Positions 45,977 through 54,097 of a stretch of DNA of 64,000 nucleotides are shown here, one piece after another (the first letter of the stretch is position 1; each line of letters begins with the position of its first letter). A program made the position numbers and the translations under genes. Where the stretch lies: the NCBI RefSeq assembly GCF_004353505.1, contig NZ_SMNQ01000012.1:148967-212966 (forward strand). The letters are read 5' to 3'. The notes under the pieces are model-generated. The model was not told the origin of the DNA. It saw only the letters and a list, made by a program, of their open reading frames with translations, and did no database searches. The stretch comes from Streptomyces sp. WAC05374 (GTDB lineage: Bacteria; Actinomycetota; Actinomycetes; Streptomycetales; Streptomycetaceae).

Positions 45977-47011
45977 GTGCGTTACACACTCTTCGGCCGG
46001 ACCGGCCTGCGCGTGAGCGAGCTGGCCCTGGGCGCCATGACCATGGGCGGCGACGGCGAGGACGAGCCGAACGGCCGGATCCTCGACATGTACGCCGACG
46101 CGGGCGGCAACTTCGTCGACACGGCGGACATCTACGGCGCCGGCGCCTCGGAGACGGTCCTCGGCAGGCTGCTGGAGGGCCGCCGGGACCGGTTCGTGCT
46201 GGCCTCCAAGTACACCTGCGCCACCGACGCGGACGACATGAACTCGGGCGGCAACCACCGCAAGAACCTGGTGCGGTCGGTGGAGGCCAGCCTCGGCCGG
46301 CTGCGCACCGACCGCCTGGACGTGCTGTGGGTGCACGCGCGGGACGAGCTGACCCCGGTCGAGGAACTCATGCGGGCCCTGGACGATCTCGTACGCGCCG
46401 GGAAGGTGCTCTACCTCGGCGTGTCCGACTGGCCCGCCTGGGAGATCGCCCAGGCCAACACCCTCGCCGAGCTGCGCGGCTGGACCAGCTTCGCCGGCTC
46501 GCAGCTCCGGTACAGCCTGCTGGAGCGCACCCCCGAACGGGAGCTGCTGCCCCAGGCCCGCGGCTTCGACCAGGCGGTCTTCGCGTGGGCGCCGCTGGCG
46601 GCGGGCAAGCTCACCGGGAAGTACCGCCGCGGTGAGACGGGCCGGCTGGCGGACGGGGCCCGGGAGGACGAGCGGGAGGCCGCCGTCATCACCGCCGTCC
46701 AGGAGATCGCCGGCCAGGGCGGCTGGAGCCCCGCCCAGGTGGCGCTGGCCTGGCTGCGCGGCCGCCCGGGCAACATCGTGCCCCTCATCGGCGCCGGCCG
46801 GCCCGACCAGCTCGCCGACAACCTGGGCTGCCTCGACGTGGAGCTGGACGCCGCGGCCGTCGAGCGGCTCGACCGGGTGAGCGCGGTGCCGCTGGGCTTC
46901 CCGCACGACTTCCTGGCGGAGCCGGGCATCGTGCGCAACATCCACGGCGACCGCCGCGCGGACATCGACGACCGGCGCACCTGGCGCGCGTCCCGGTCGG
47001 ACCGTCGCTAG
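45977..47011 (+). CDS. Aldo/keto reductase
   Basis: 344 aa from GTG 45977 with a GAGGGG site. Catalytic tetrad: Asp in FVDTADIYG, Tyr in the same motif, Lys in LASKYTCATD, His in LWVHARDEL. NAD(P)H-binding GAGRPDQLADNL near the C-terminus. Similar to the YghZ/Gas1-like group. Substrate not known. Its TAG shares bases with the stop of the convergent small gene (CTAG at 47008-47011). Confidence 0.92.
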   Translation: MRYTLFGRTGLRVSELALGAMTMGGDGEDEPNGRILDMYADAGGNFVDTADIYGAGASETVLGRLLEGRRDRFVLASKYTCATDADDMNSGGNHRKNLVRSVEASLGRLRTDRLDVLWVHARDELTPVEELMRALDDLVRAGKVLYLGVSDWPAWEIAQANTLAELRGWTSFAGSQLRYSLLERTPERELLPQARGFDQAVFAWAPLAAGKLTGKYRRGETGRLADGAREDEREAAVITAVQEIAGQGGWSPAQVALAWLRGRPGNIVPLIGAGRPDQLADNLGCLDVELDAAAVERLDRVSAVPLGFPHDFLAEPGIVRNIHGDRRADIDDRRTWRASRSDRR

Positions 47012-47190
47012 CCGGAGCAGGCGGTGCGCTCGGCCTCCCGCCACTCGCAGACCGGGCACAGCGTGATGCCCTTGGTCGACTCCGGGTACTCGGTCGGTTC
47101 CTGGCACAGGACACACGCGGCGAACGGCGGCCCGCCCCGGGGCGCCCCGGCGTCCTCGGGAGCCGGTGTCTCGCAGTACGAATCGTCCAT
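47008..47190 (-). CDS. Small CxxC protein (zinc-ribbon-like)
   Basis: 60 aa starting MDDSYCETPAPEDAGAPRGG. Two cysteine pairs CVLC and CPVC lie about 18 residues apart (PFAACVLCQEP, ITLCPVCEWREAERTACSG), so a zinc ribbon is likely. Leaderless: TACGCT seven bases before ATG 47190. Function unknown. A long frame continuing upstream to 47598 is not real. Confidence 0.8.
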   Translation of the reverse strand: MDDSYCETPAPEDAGAPRGGPPFAACVLCQEPTEYPESTKGITLCPVCEWREAERTACSG

Positions 47191-47197
47191 GTATACG

Positions 47198-47203
47198 AGC
47201 GTA
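47198..47203 (-). promoter_or_regulatory. -10 element of the small CxxC gene
   Basis: Minus strand TACGCT, seven bases before ATG 47190; no ribosome site is present. Confidence 0.45.
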
Positions 47204-47204
47204 C

Positions 47205-47873
47205 TCACTCCCGCACGGCGGTGAGCCGGCAGGCGAGGGCCGTCGCCGCCACCGCGAGGACCGCCGCGGCGGCCAGCGGGAGCAGCGGCAGCGGGACCGT
47301 CCCGGTGCGGTTGCCGGTGACCAGCGCGGTGAGCGCGTGGTTGGCCGGCGAGCCGGTGGTCACCAGCGTCAGGAGCGCGGCCGCCGTGATCGCGGCGGTG
47401 GACCAGCCCCGGGCGGGCACCAGCGGACGGGTCAGCAGGGCGCCGAGGGCCGCGCCGAGCAGCACACAGATCGCCGCGGTCAGCAGGCCGGCGAGGGCGG
47501 CGGACGGCAGGGGGACAGCGGTACGGCCGTCGGCGCCGACCGGTCCGGCCGTCGCCGTGACCAGCAGCACGGCCGCCACGCCGGGCACGGCCCCGCACAG
47601 GGTGCCGGCGAGGACCGCCGCGAGGTGGACCCGGGTGCGGCCGGCCGCCGCCGAGGCGACGTGCCGGGCGGCGGGCGGCTCCTGGTTCAGGCAGGTCCGG
47701 ACGAGCCAGGCCGTGACCGGCAGCAGGGGCGCGGTGACGTACCCGAGCGTGCCGAGGACCGGCTCCCCGGCGCGTACGCCGATGGCCAGGAAGGCCAGGT
47801 AGAGCAGGACCGGCGGCAGCCAGCGCTGGGAGCGCAGCAGCAGGGCGGTCTGGTAGTGCAGGAGCGCGGTCAT
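47205..47873 (-). CDS. ABC transporter membrane protein (ABC-2-like), unnamed
   Basis: 222 aa starting MTALLHYQTALLLRSQRWLPP. About six hydrophobic helices, e.g. WLPPVLLYLAFLAIGV, VTAPLLPVTAWLV and LAAVLAGTLCGAVPGVAAVLLV. It overlaps the preceding ATPase stop (ATGA), so both form a two-gene transporter. The direction of transport is probably export; substrate unknown. Confidence 0.82.
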   Translation of the reverse strand: MTALLHYQTALLLRSQRWLPPVLLYLAFLAIGVRAGEPVLGTLGYVTAPLLPVTAWLVRTCLNQEPPAARHVASAAAGRTRVHLAAVLAGTLCGAVPGVAAVLLVTATAGPVGADGRTAVPLPSAALAGLLTAAICVLLGAALGALLTRPLVPARGWSTAAITAAALLTLVTTGSPANHALTALVTGNRTGTVPLPLLPLAAAAVLAVAATALACRLTAVRE

Positions 47874-48727
47874 CGGGCGGGACTTCCGGTCGTCGCGGGG
47901 CTGACCCCGTGGATGTGCCAGGGCGGGTGGGCGGTCAGCAGCTCCCGCAGCAGCGCGTCGGAGTGGGCGGCGGGCACGGTGAACGTGACGGTGCCGTCCG
48001 TCCCGGTCTCGTACGCGGGTGGGCCGGGCAGCGGGTGGCCGGGCAGCCGGCCGCCGGACGCCGTGACCCGGACCGGCCGCCCCGCTCCGGTCGCCTCCGC
48101 GGCTCCCGCGGCACGGGGGCGGGCCTCGAGACGGCCGCCGTTCACCGCGTACACCGCGTCCGCCTCCCCCGCGAGGCGCCGTGGGTCGTGGTCGACGAAG
48201 AGCACGGCACCGCCCGCCGCGACCCGCTCCCGCACCGCCCGGTCCAGTTCGGCGCGGGCGGCCGCGTCGAGGCCGGTCCACGCCTCGTCGAGCACCAGCA
48301 GGTCCGGGTCGGCGAGCAGCGCCTGGGCCACGGCGACCTTCTGGCCGGTGCCCTTGGACAGCTCGGCCAGCGGGGTGCGCGCGTGCGCCCCGGCGCCGAA
48401 CCGCTCCAGCCACCGGGCGGCCCGCTCCCCCGCCGCGCGGCGCCCGAGTCCCTGGACGCGTCCGAGGTGGACGAGGTAGCCGGTGGCCGTGAACGGCAGC
48501 GCGGCGGGGAAGCGCTCGGGTACGTAGGCGGTGCGCGGCGGGCGGCCGGTGACGCGTCCCTCGGTGGGGGCGTCGATACCGGCGGCCAGCCGAAGGAGGG
48601 TGGACTTGCCGCTGCCGTTGGTGCCCTCGATCCGGACCAGGGTGCCGGCGGGGACGCCGAGGTGGACGTCCCGCAGCACCCATGGCCCGGTCAGGCCGTA
48701 ACGGCGGCCCACGCGCTGGAGGTTCAG
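47870..48727 (-). CDS. ABC transporter ATP-binding protein with C-terminal extension
   Basis: About 285 aa. Walker A EGTNGSGKSTLLRL, signature LSKGTGQKVAVA, Walker B LLVLDEAWTG, switch His in LFVDHD. The family N-terminal strand (LNLQRVGRRYGLTG) begins at a CTG codon at 48727 that overlaps the TGA of the AIM24 gene (CTGA) after a GAAGGCGAAG site; the next possible start is GTG 48712, which would cut the first strand. A C-terminal domain of about 80 residues after the ATPase has no recognised motif. It partners the membrane protein at 47205. Confidence 0.82.
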   Translation of the reverse strand: MNLQRVGRRYGLTGPWVLRDVHLGVPAGTLVRIEGTNGSGKSTLLRLAAGIDAPTEGRVTGRPPRTAYVPERFPAALPFTATGYLVHLGRVQGLGRRAAGERAARWLERFGAGAHARTPLAELSKGTGQKVAVAQALLADPDLLVLDEAWTGLDAAARAELDRAVRERVAAGGAVLFVDHDPRRLAGEADAVYAVNGGRLEARPRAAGAAEATGAGRPVRVTASGGRLPGHPLPGPPAYETGTDGTVTFTVPAAHSDALLRELLTAHPPWHIHGVSPATTGSPAR

Positions 48728-49401
48728 GACTGCTTCGCCTTCTCGGGGGTGAGCTCGCTGGGCCGTACGATCACGAAGCCGTCGCCCTGGAGCATGAGCT
48801 GCACGGCCTCGCCGGAGCCGCCGCGGATCATCGAGCCGAGGGACTGCGAGCGGTGCAGCGAGGTGCTGAGCTGGGCGCTCCAGCCGACGACGGCGTCGGT
48901 GTCGACGTACACCGGCTGGTGGGTGGTGACCGGGATGACGACGGGGTTGCCGTCGCAGATCACCGCGAGCTTGCCGTAGCCGGTGAAGACGCTGTTGAAG
49001 AGCCCGCCGCCGGTCATTCCGGCGCCCTTCACGGTCTTGATGTCGTAGGAGAGGGTGGCGTCGAAGCACAGGACGTTGCGGCCGTTGACGGTGAGGGCGT
49101 CGCCCTGCTCGATGTCGACGATGAAGCAGTTCTGGGCCTCGTGCGCGAACCACGCCTCGCCCTGGCCGCGGACGGCCATCAGCGGCAGGCCCTCGCCGGT
49201 GACGGCGCGCTTGAGCATGCCGCCCAGGCCCTGGCCCTTGCGCTCGAACTGGAGGTTGCCCCGGTAGGCGATCATCGATCCCTGCCGGGCGTGCATCTCC
49301 CCGTTGACGACGTACTTGACCGACTTCGCGTTCTGGAGGGTCATGCCGGGGACGGTCGCCTGCTGCGCCATGTTCTCGGACGCGAAAAGATCGCTCTTCA
49401 T
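48724..49401 (-). CDS. AIM24 family protein
   Basis: 225 aa starting MKSDLFASENMAQQATVPGM. The beta-rich AIM24/TRAP-like fold shows GEMHARQGSMIAYRGNLQFERKG, GQGEAWFAHEAQNCFIVDI and DGNPVVIPVTTHQPVYVDTDAVVGW. AIM24 members are of unknown or diverse function (mitochondrial biogenesis in yeast). Its stop overlaps the presumed CTG start of the ABC ATPase, suggesting cotranscription. Confidence 0.88.
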   Translation of the reverse strand: MKSDLFASENMAQQATVPGMTLQNAKSVKYVVNGEMHARQGSMIAYRGNLQFERKGQGLGGMLKRAVTGEGLPLMAVRGQGEAWFAHEAQNCFIVDIEQGDALTVNGRNVLCFDATLSYDIKTVKGAGMTGGGLFNSVFTGYGKLAVICDGNPVVIPVTTHQPVYVDTDAVVGWSAQLSTSLHRSQSLGSMIRGGSGEAVQLMLQGDGFVIVRPSELTPEKAKQS

Positions 49402-49471
49402 GCGGGCATCGTGTCCCGGAACCACCCATTCCGCCAAGAAAGCCGTCTTCGGTGCCTGGCAGACTGGCGGG

Positions 49472-50143
49472 GTGAGCAGCAGTGATGACCTCCCCGAGTA
49501 CGTTCTCCCCCTCGTCGTGCGGGTGGAGAAGAGCGAGCCGCCCGCCCGTACCGACGCGCTGGAGACCGCCGCCCGCGCGGTGCTGGTGATGCTGTCGGAC
49601 GACCGGTCGGTGGGCGACGGCGAGTGGGCGCGCGTGATGCGCGACTGGCAGGACGCGCGGATACGCAAGGTGGTGCGCCGGGCGCGCGGTGGCGAGTGGC
49701 GCAAGGCCGCGCTCCTGCCCGGCATCACGGTCACGGGCGCCACCGCGGAGGTGCGGGTCTTCCCTCCGGTGCCCCTGGACGGCTGGCCCAAGGAGCTGGC
49801 CAAGCTCCAGGTGTCGGGGACCGAGCTGGACGACACCGGTGAGCCGGCGCCGCCCGCGCCCGGGCAGGCGCTGCTGTGGCTCAACCCGGAGCTGACCATG
49901 TCGACCGGCAAGGAGATGGCGCAGGTCGGCCATGGCGCGCAACTGCTGTGGTGGGCGATGACGGACGCGGACCGCGCGGCCTGGCGGGAGGCCGGTTTCC
50001 CCCTCGCGGTGCGCACCGCGCACCCGGACCGGTGGGCCGAACTGGCCGGAAGCGGACGGCCGTTGGTGCGGGACGCGGGCTTCACGGAGATCGCGCCAGG
50101 GTCGTGCACGGTGGTCGCCGACTTCCCCCTCCAGGTGAACTGA
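49472..50143 (+). CDS. Peptidyl-tRNA hydrolase 2-like protein
   Basis: 223 aa from GTG 49472. The C-terminal half holds the PTH2 core with MSTGKEMAQVGHGAQLLWW (catalytic Lys and the AQ-x-GHG motif) and VRDAGFTEIAPGSCTVVADF at the end. The N-terminal 120 residues (DDLPEYVLPLVVRVEKSEPP...) are extra compared with minimal PTH2. It recycles peptidyl-tRNA or acts on aminoacyl-tRNA; activity is inferred. A CAGACT box seven bases upstream suggests leaderless expression. Confidence 0.85.
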   Translation: MSSSDDLPEYVLPLVVRVEKSEPPARTDALETAARAVLVMLSDDRSVGDGEWARVMRDWQDARIRKVVRRARGGEWRKAALLPGITVTGATAEVRVFPPVPLDGWPKELAKLQVSGTELDDTGEPAPPAPGQALLWLNPELTMSTGKEMAQVGHGAQLLWWAMTDADRAAWREAGFPLAVRTAHPDRWAELAGSGRPLVRDAGFTEIAPGSCTVVADFPLQVN

Positions 50144-50203
50144 ACGTATCTCCGCCTGTATACGTACCTCCCAGTAATGCCATCAGGTTCGGGAGGCACC
50201 ACC

Positions 50204-50974
50204 TTGCTGTTGCGACGCATCAACGGTTCGGCACTCATCATCGCGGCCCTCGTCGTCACGGTCGGCGCGCTGGCGTTCCCGGTCTGGTCGTACGCCGACC
50301 GCTCCGGCACCGGCCAGGCCAACCTCAACGCGACGACCGTGGCGACCCAGTGGGGGCCGCTGTCGGCGACGGACCGCGACTTCCTGGTGAAGGTCCGGCT
50401 CGCCGGCCTGTGGGAGCTGCCGGCCGGCCAGCAGGCCATCGAGCGGGCGCCCAGCCAGGCCATCAAGGACGCCGGCGACCACCTCGTCGTCGGCCACACC
50501 GACCTGGACCAGCGGGCCCGCGACGTGGCGGCCAAGCTCGGCGTCGAACTGCCGAACCAGCCGTCCGAGCAGCAGCAGGGGTGGCTGCGCGAGCTGTCGG
50601 CGGCCAGCGGCGAGGAGTACGAGCGCAAGTTCGCCAACCTGCTGCGCAACGCGCACGGCAAGGTCTTCGCCCTGGTCGCCCAGGTGCGGCACACCACCCG
50701 CAACACCCTGATACGGCAGCTCGCGAGCGACGCCAACCAGACGGTGCTGGACCACATCACCATGCTCGAGGCGACCGGCAAGGTCGACTTCGACGCGATC
50801 GCCAACGAGGCGGCGGGGCTGTCGACCGCGAGCCCGTCCGGCCCGCCGGCGCCCAACGGCAACCTTCCGCCGGCCCCCTCCCCGGCCGTGCCGTCGGGCT
50901 CGGACCAGTCGTTCACGTCCCGGCCCTCGACGCAGCCCGGACCGCCGACCGCGATCAACACGAACCGTCCCTAG
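50204..50974 (+). CDS. DUF4142 exported protein, copy 1
   Basis: 256 aa from TTG 50204, chosen because GGGAGG lies seven bases before it; an ATG at 50177 has no ribosome site. N-terminal signal anchor INGSALIIAALVVTVGALAF. The DUF4142 helical domain follows with LSATDRDFLVKVRLAGLWELPAGQQA, VGHTDLDQRARDVAAKLG and a four-helix layout. A Pro/Ser-rich tail (about 215-256) is disordered. It is a paralogue of the gene at 53478; both share the FPVWSYADRSGT block. DUF4142 proteins are ferritin-like in shape; their role is unknown. Confidence 0.88.
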   Translation: MLLRRINGSALIIAALVVTVGALAFPVWSYADRSGTGQANLNATTVATQWGPLSATDRDFLVKVRLAGLWELPAGQQAIERAPSQAIKDAGDHLVVGHTDLDQRARDVAAKLGVELPNQPSEQQQGWLRELSAASGEEYERKFANLLRNAHGKVFALVAQVRHTTRNTLIRQLASDANQTVLDHITMLEATGKVDFDAIANEAAGLSTASPSGPPAPNGNLPPAPSPAVPSGSDQSFTSRPSTQPGPPTAINTNRP

Positions 50975-51092
50975 CGTCACGCCCGCACCGCGCGCCCGGA
51001 ACCTCAAATGAAGCTCTGAACTGGGGCTCTTTCGGATTGAGGGGCCATGTCCGGGGCCATCACCCCTCCGACCGACGCACGAGGAGGGGGAC

Positions 51093-52394
51093 ATGGTGAG
51101 GCGTGAGCTGGGGATCGGGATCGGCTGGCGGCCCGAGATCGCGGACGCGGTGGAGGGCCTGCCCGGGGTGGACTGGGTGGAGGTGGTCGCGGAGAACATC
51201 TGCGTCGGCCACCTCCCCGACCCGCTGCTGAAGCTGCGCGAGCGGGGCGTCACGGTCGTCCCGCACGGCGTGTCACTGGGGCTGGGCGGCGCCGGCCGGC
51301 CCGACGAGGGGCGGCTCGCCGAGCTGGCGGCGAAGGCCACGGCGCTGGGGGCACCGCTGGTCACGGAGCACATCGCCTTCGTACGGGCCGGGGGGCCGCT
51401 CACCGCGTCGCCCGCGCTGGAGGCGGGCCACCTGCTGCCGGTGCCGCGCACCTGGGACGCGCTGGACGTGCTGTGCGAGAACGTCCGCATCGCGCAGGAC
51501 GCGCTGCCGGTGCCGCTGGCGCTGGAGAACATAGCGGCGCTGTTCTCCTGGCCCGGCGAGGAGCTGACGGAGGGGCAGTTCCTGGCGGAGCTGGTGGAGC
51601 GCACCGGGGTCCGGCTCCTGATCGACGTGGCGAACCTGCACACCAACCACGTCAACCGGGGCGAGGACCCGGCGAAGGCGCTGGCCGAGCTGCCCGTCGA
51701 GGCCATCGCGTACGTCCACGTGGCGGGCGGGGTGGAGCGGGACGGCGTCTGGCACGACTCGCACGCCCACCCGGTGCCGCCCGCCGTGCTGGACATCCTG
51801 TCGGACCTGGCCTCCCGCGTCAGCCCGCCGGGCGTCCTGCTGGAGCGGGACGACGACTTCCCCCCGGCGCGGGAGCTGGCGGCCGAGCTGGCGGCGATCC
51901 GTGACACGGTGCGGGGGGCCGCGCCCGCGGCGGACGCCGTTCCCGCGGCGCCGTCCCGCGCGCGAGCGGCCGGCACGGTGGCACCGGGGGTGCGGGAGCG
52001 GGTGGGGATCGCTCAGGCGGCGCTGCTGTCGGCGCTGGTCGCCGGGACGCCCGCACCGGAGGGCTTCGACCACGCGCGGCTTCGCGTGCAGAGCCGGGCG
52101 CTGGCCGGCAAGCGGGCCGGGGTGGTCGCCAAGGTCGCGCCCGAGCTGCCGCGGATACTCGGCGACGGCTACCGTGCCGCGTTCCTCTCCTACGCGGCCG
52201 CCCGCCCCATGCGCGCCGGCTACCGGCGCGACGCGCTCGACTTCGCGGAGCACCTCCTGATCGCCGGGCGGCCCGACGACCCCGCCGCCCGCCGGAGGCT
52301 CACCCTGTGGTGGCAGGAGCGCTCCGGGGTGCGGCCGCCCGGCCGGGCCGGCCGGCTGGTGCGTGCCGCCCGCGCCGCGCTGGTGGGGCGGTGA
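51093..52394 (+). CDS. MNIO (DUF692) multinuclear iron oxidase fused to a C-terminal partner-like domain
   Basis: 433 aa, strong GAGGAGGGGG site before ATG 51093. The TIM-barrel MNIO domain (about 1-275) carries the metal ligands His58 (VPHGVSLGLGG), His93 (TEHIAF), Glu145 (LALENIAALF), Asp178 and His183 (LLIDVANLHTN), His209 (YVHVAGG), His224/226 (DSHAHPVPP) and Glu251 (LLERDDDFPP). Related enzymes MbnB, TglH and ChrH modify cysteine residues of ribosomal peptides with two or three irons. Residues about 300-433 form a second helical domain (IAQAALLSALVAGTPAPEGFD...) where other MNIOs use a separate partner protein. It ends in a GTGA/ATG junction with the Cys-rich TIGR04222 gene. Confidence 0.93.
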   Translation: MVRRELGIGIGWRPEIADAVEGLPGVDWVEVVAENICVGHLPDPLLKLRERGVTVVPHGVSLGLGGAGRPDEGRLAELAAKATALGAPLVTEHIAFVRAGGPLTASPALEAGHLLPVPRTWDALDVLCENVRIAQDALPVPLALENIAALFSWPGEELTEGQFLAELVERTGVRLLIDVANLHTNHVNRGEDPAKALAELPVEAIAYVHVAGGVERDGVWHDSHAHPVPPAVLDILSDLASRVSPPGVLLERDDDFPPARELAAELAAIRDTVRGAAPAADAVPAAPSRARAAGTVAPGVRERVGIAQAALLSALVAGTPAPEGFDHARLRVQSRALAGKRAGVVAKVAPELPRILGDGYRAAFLSYAAARPMRAGYRRDALDFAEHLLIAGRPDDPAARRRLTLWWQERSGVRPPGRAGRLVRAARAALVGR

Positions 52395-52396
52395 AC

Positions 52397-53374
52397 ATGA
52401 TGAACACCGTCGCCGTCCTCCTGTACGCCGCCGTCGCCGTCTCCTCCGCCCTGCTCGTGTACGGGGTGGCCGCCTCCCGGCGCGGGCCCGGCGGTCCCCT
52501 CCACTACCGGGTGGAGGCCGCGTTCCTCGGCGGCGGGCCCGCCCGGGTGGTCGACGCCGCCCTCGCCTCGCTGCACGCGGACGGCCGCGTGACCGTGGGC
52601 GGGCCGGGCATCGTGCACGTCGTGCGCCCGGTCGGCCACGACCCGGTCGAGCGCGCCGTGCTGCACGAACTGGCCGCCGCGCCCAGCGGGGCGCTGCACG
52701 TGGTCCGGCTCGCCGCCATGCGCCACCCCGCCGTGCAGGAGGTCGGCGACCGGCTCGCGGCACGCGGGCTGATCGTGCCGCGCGGCGCGGCGCGCGTCTG
52801 GCGCCGGTGGAGCACCGTCCAGGCGGTCGGGTGCTTCCTGCTCTTCTTCGCGTCCATCGCCGCGACCGTCGCCGAGTACGCCACGCTCGACTTCGGTGAG
52901 ATGCCGTTCCCCTTCGTCGTCAAGGTGCTGCCCGCGCTGGTGGCGGGCGTGGTCGTCGCGATCATCTGCGGCACGGTCAGCGGCCGGCGGATCACCGGGG
53001 CGGGCCGCCGGGCCCTGGCCGCGTACCGCGGGGCCCACGCCCACCTGACGGAGCCGGGGGACCTGGTGGCGCTGCACGGGCTGCGCGCGCTGCCCGACCC
53101 GGCCCTGCGGGAGCAGTTGCAGGCGGCGGCGGGGATGCGCGGGTCGAGGAGCGGCGGCGGGGGCACCCAGGACGACACGGCCATGACGACGGTCGTCGTG
53201 TGGTGCGCGAGCGACGACTCGGGCGGGTCGAGCTGCGGGGGCGGCTGCGGCGGGGGCGGCGGAAGCGGCTCGGCGTGCGGCGGCGGATCGGGCTGCGGAA
53301 GCGGGTCGAGCGGCGGGGGGTCGAGCTGCGGTGGAGGGTCGAGCTGCGGCGGGGGCGGCGGAGGCGGCGACTGA
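52397..53374 (+). CDS. TIGR04222 membrane protein with Cys/Gly-rich C-terminal tail (probable MNIO substrate)
   Basis: 325 aa. Helix 1 at residues 3-24, a cytosolic TIGR04222 domain with LHYRVEAAFLGGGPARVVDAAL and SLHADGRVTV, then helices at about 143-160 and 174-192. Residues about 270-325 are almost only Gly, Ser and Cys, with Cys270, 280, 284, 294, 300, 311 and 317 in SSCGGG-type repeats and a terminal Gly run ending in Asp. GTG 52391 (overlapping the MNIO stop as GTGA) is an alternative start. The repeated tail and the MNIO directly upstream suggest the cysteines are modified; no second enzyme is needed for the prediction, but none is proven. Confidence 0.93.
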   Translation: MMNTVAVLLYAAVAVSSALLVYGVAASRRGPGGPLHYRVEAAFLGGGPARVVDAALASLHADGRVTVGGPGIVHVVRPVGHDPVERAVLHELAAAPSGALHVVRLAAMRHPAVQEVGDRLAARGLIVPRGAARVWRRWSTVQAVGCFLLFFASIAATVAEYATLDFGEMPFPFVVKVLPALVAGVVVAIICGTVSGRRITGAGRRALAAYRGAHAHLTEPGDLVALHGLRALPDPALREQLQAAAGMRGSRSGGGGTQDDTAMTTVVVWCASDDSGGSSCGGGCGGGGGSGSACGGGSGCGSGSSGGGSSCGGGSSCGGGGGGGD

Positions 53375-53461
53375 CGGGGCCGCAATCCTCCAAAGTACCG
53401 CGTTCAGAAGGGAGTTGGGCGGAGGTCGCGCAACCGTCCGCACGATCACCGCGCCTCCCGC

Positions 53462-53467
53462 TAGCGT
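53462..53467 (+). promoter_or_regulatory. -10 element before the second DUF4142 gene
   Basis: TAGCGT ten bases before ATG 53478, without a ribosome site, giving an mRNA with a leader of about 0-4 bases. It suggests the second gene pair has its own promoter. Confidence 0.45.
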
Positions 53468-53477
53468 GCGGCACACC

Positions 53478-54053
53478 ATGCGACACCACACCGGCACCGG
53501 CCTGGTCGTCGTCGCCCTGACGGCGACCATCGCCGCCCTCGTCTTCCCCGTCTGGTCCTACGCCGACCGTTCCGGCACGCCCCCCGACCGCCTCGCGGCC
53601 GGTTCCGTACCCACCCGGTGGGGCCCGCTGTCCGCCGCCGACCGCGACTTCGTCGTCCGTGTCCGGCTGGCCGGCCTCTGGGCCCTCCCGGCCGCCCAGC
53701 AGGCCGCCGGGCGCGCCCCCAGCCGCGCCGTCGAGACCGCGGGGCGGCATCTCGCGGACGACCACACGTACCTCGGCGTCCGCGTCCGTGACGTCGCCGC
53801 CCGGCTGCGGCTGCCGCTGCCGACCCAGCCCACGGCGGAGCAGGGCGGCTGGCTGGAGCGGCTGACGGGGACGCACGGGACGGCCTACGGCCCGGTGTTC
53901 GCCACGCTCCTGCGGGAGGAGCACGGCGCCCTCTTCTCCGCCGCCGCCGAGGTCCGCGCCACCACCCGCAACAGTCTGGTCCGGGCGCTCGCCGACGACG
54001 CCGTGCGGCGCCTCCTCGGGGACCTCACCGCCCTGGAGACGTCCACATCGTGA
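53478..54053 (+). CDS. DUF4142 exported protein, copy 2
   Basis: 191 aa starting MRHHTGTGLVVVALTATIAA, a signal anchor. The DUF4142 domain is closely similar to copy 1 (FPVWSYADRSGT, WGPLSAADRDFVVRVRLAGLW, DDHTYLGVRVRDVAARL, TTRNSLVRALADDA). It lacks the Pro/Ser tail of copy 1. The duplication brackets the MNIO/TIGR04222 pair. Function unknown. Confidence 0.88.
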   Translation: MRHHTGTGLVVVALTATIAALVFPVWSYADRSGTPPDRLAAGSVPTRWGPLSAADRDFVVRVRLAGLWALPAAQQAAGRAPSRAVETAGRHLADDHTYLGVRVRDVAARLRLPLPTQPTAEQGGWLERLTGTHGTAYGPVFATLLREEHGALFSAAAEVRATTRNSLVRALADDAVRRLLGDLTALETSTS

Positions 54054-54097
54054 AAACCCCGTGGCGCCGGGCCCACCGCCTCGCGTAGAACTCCGGC

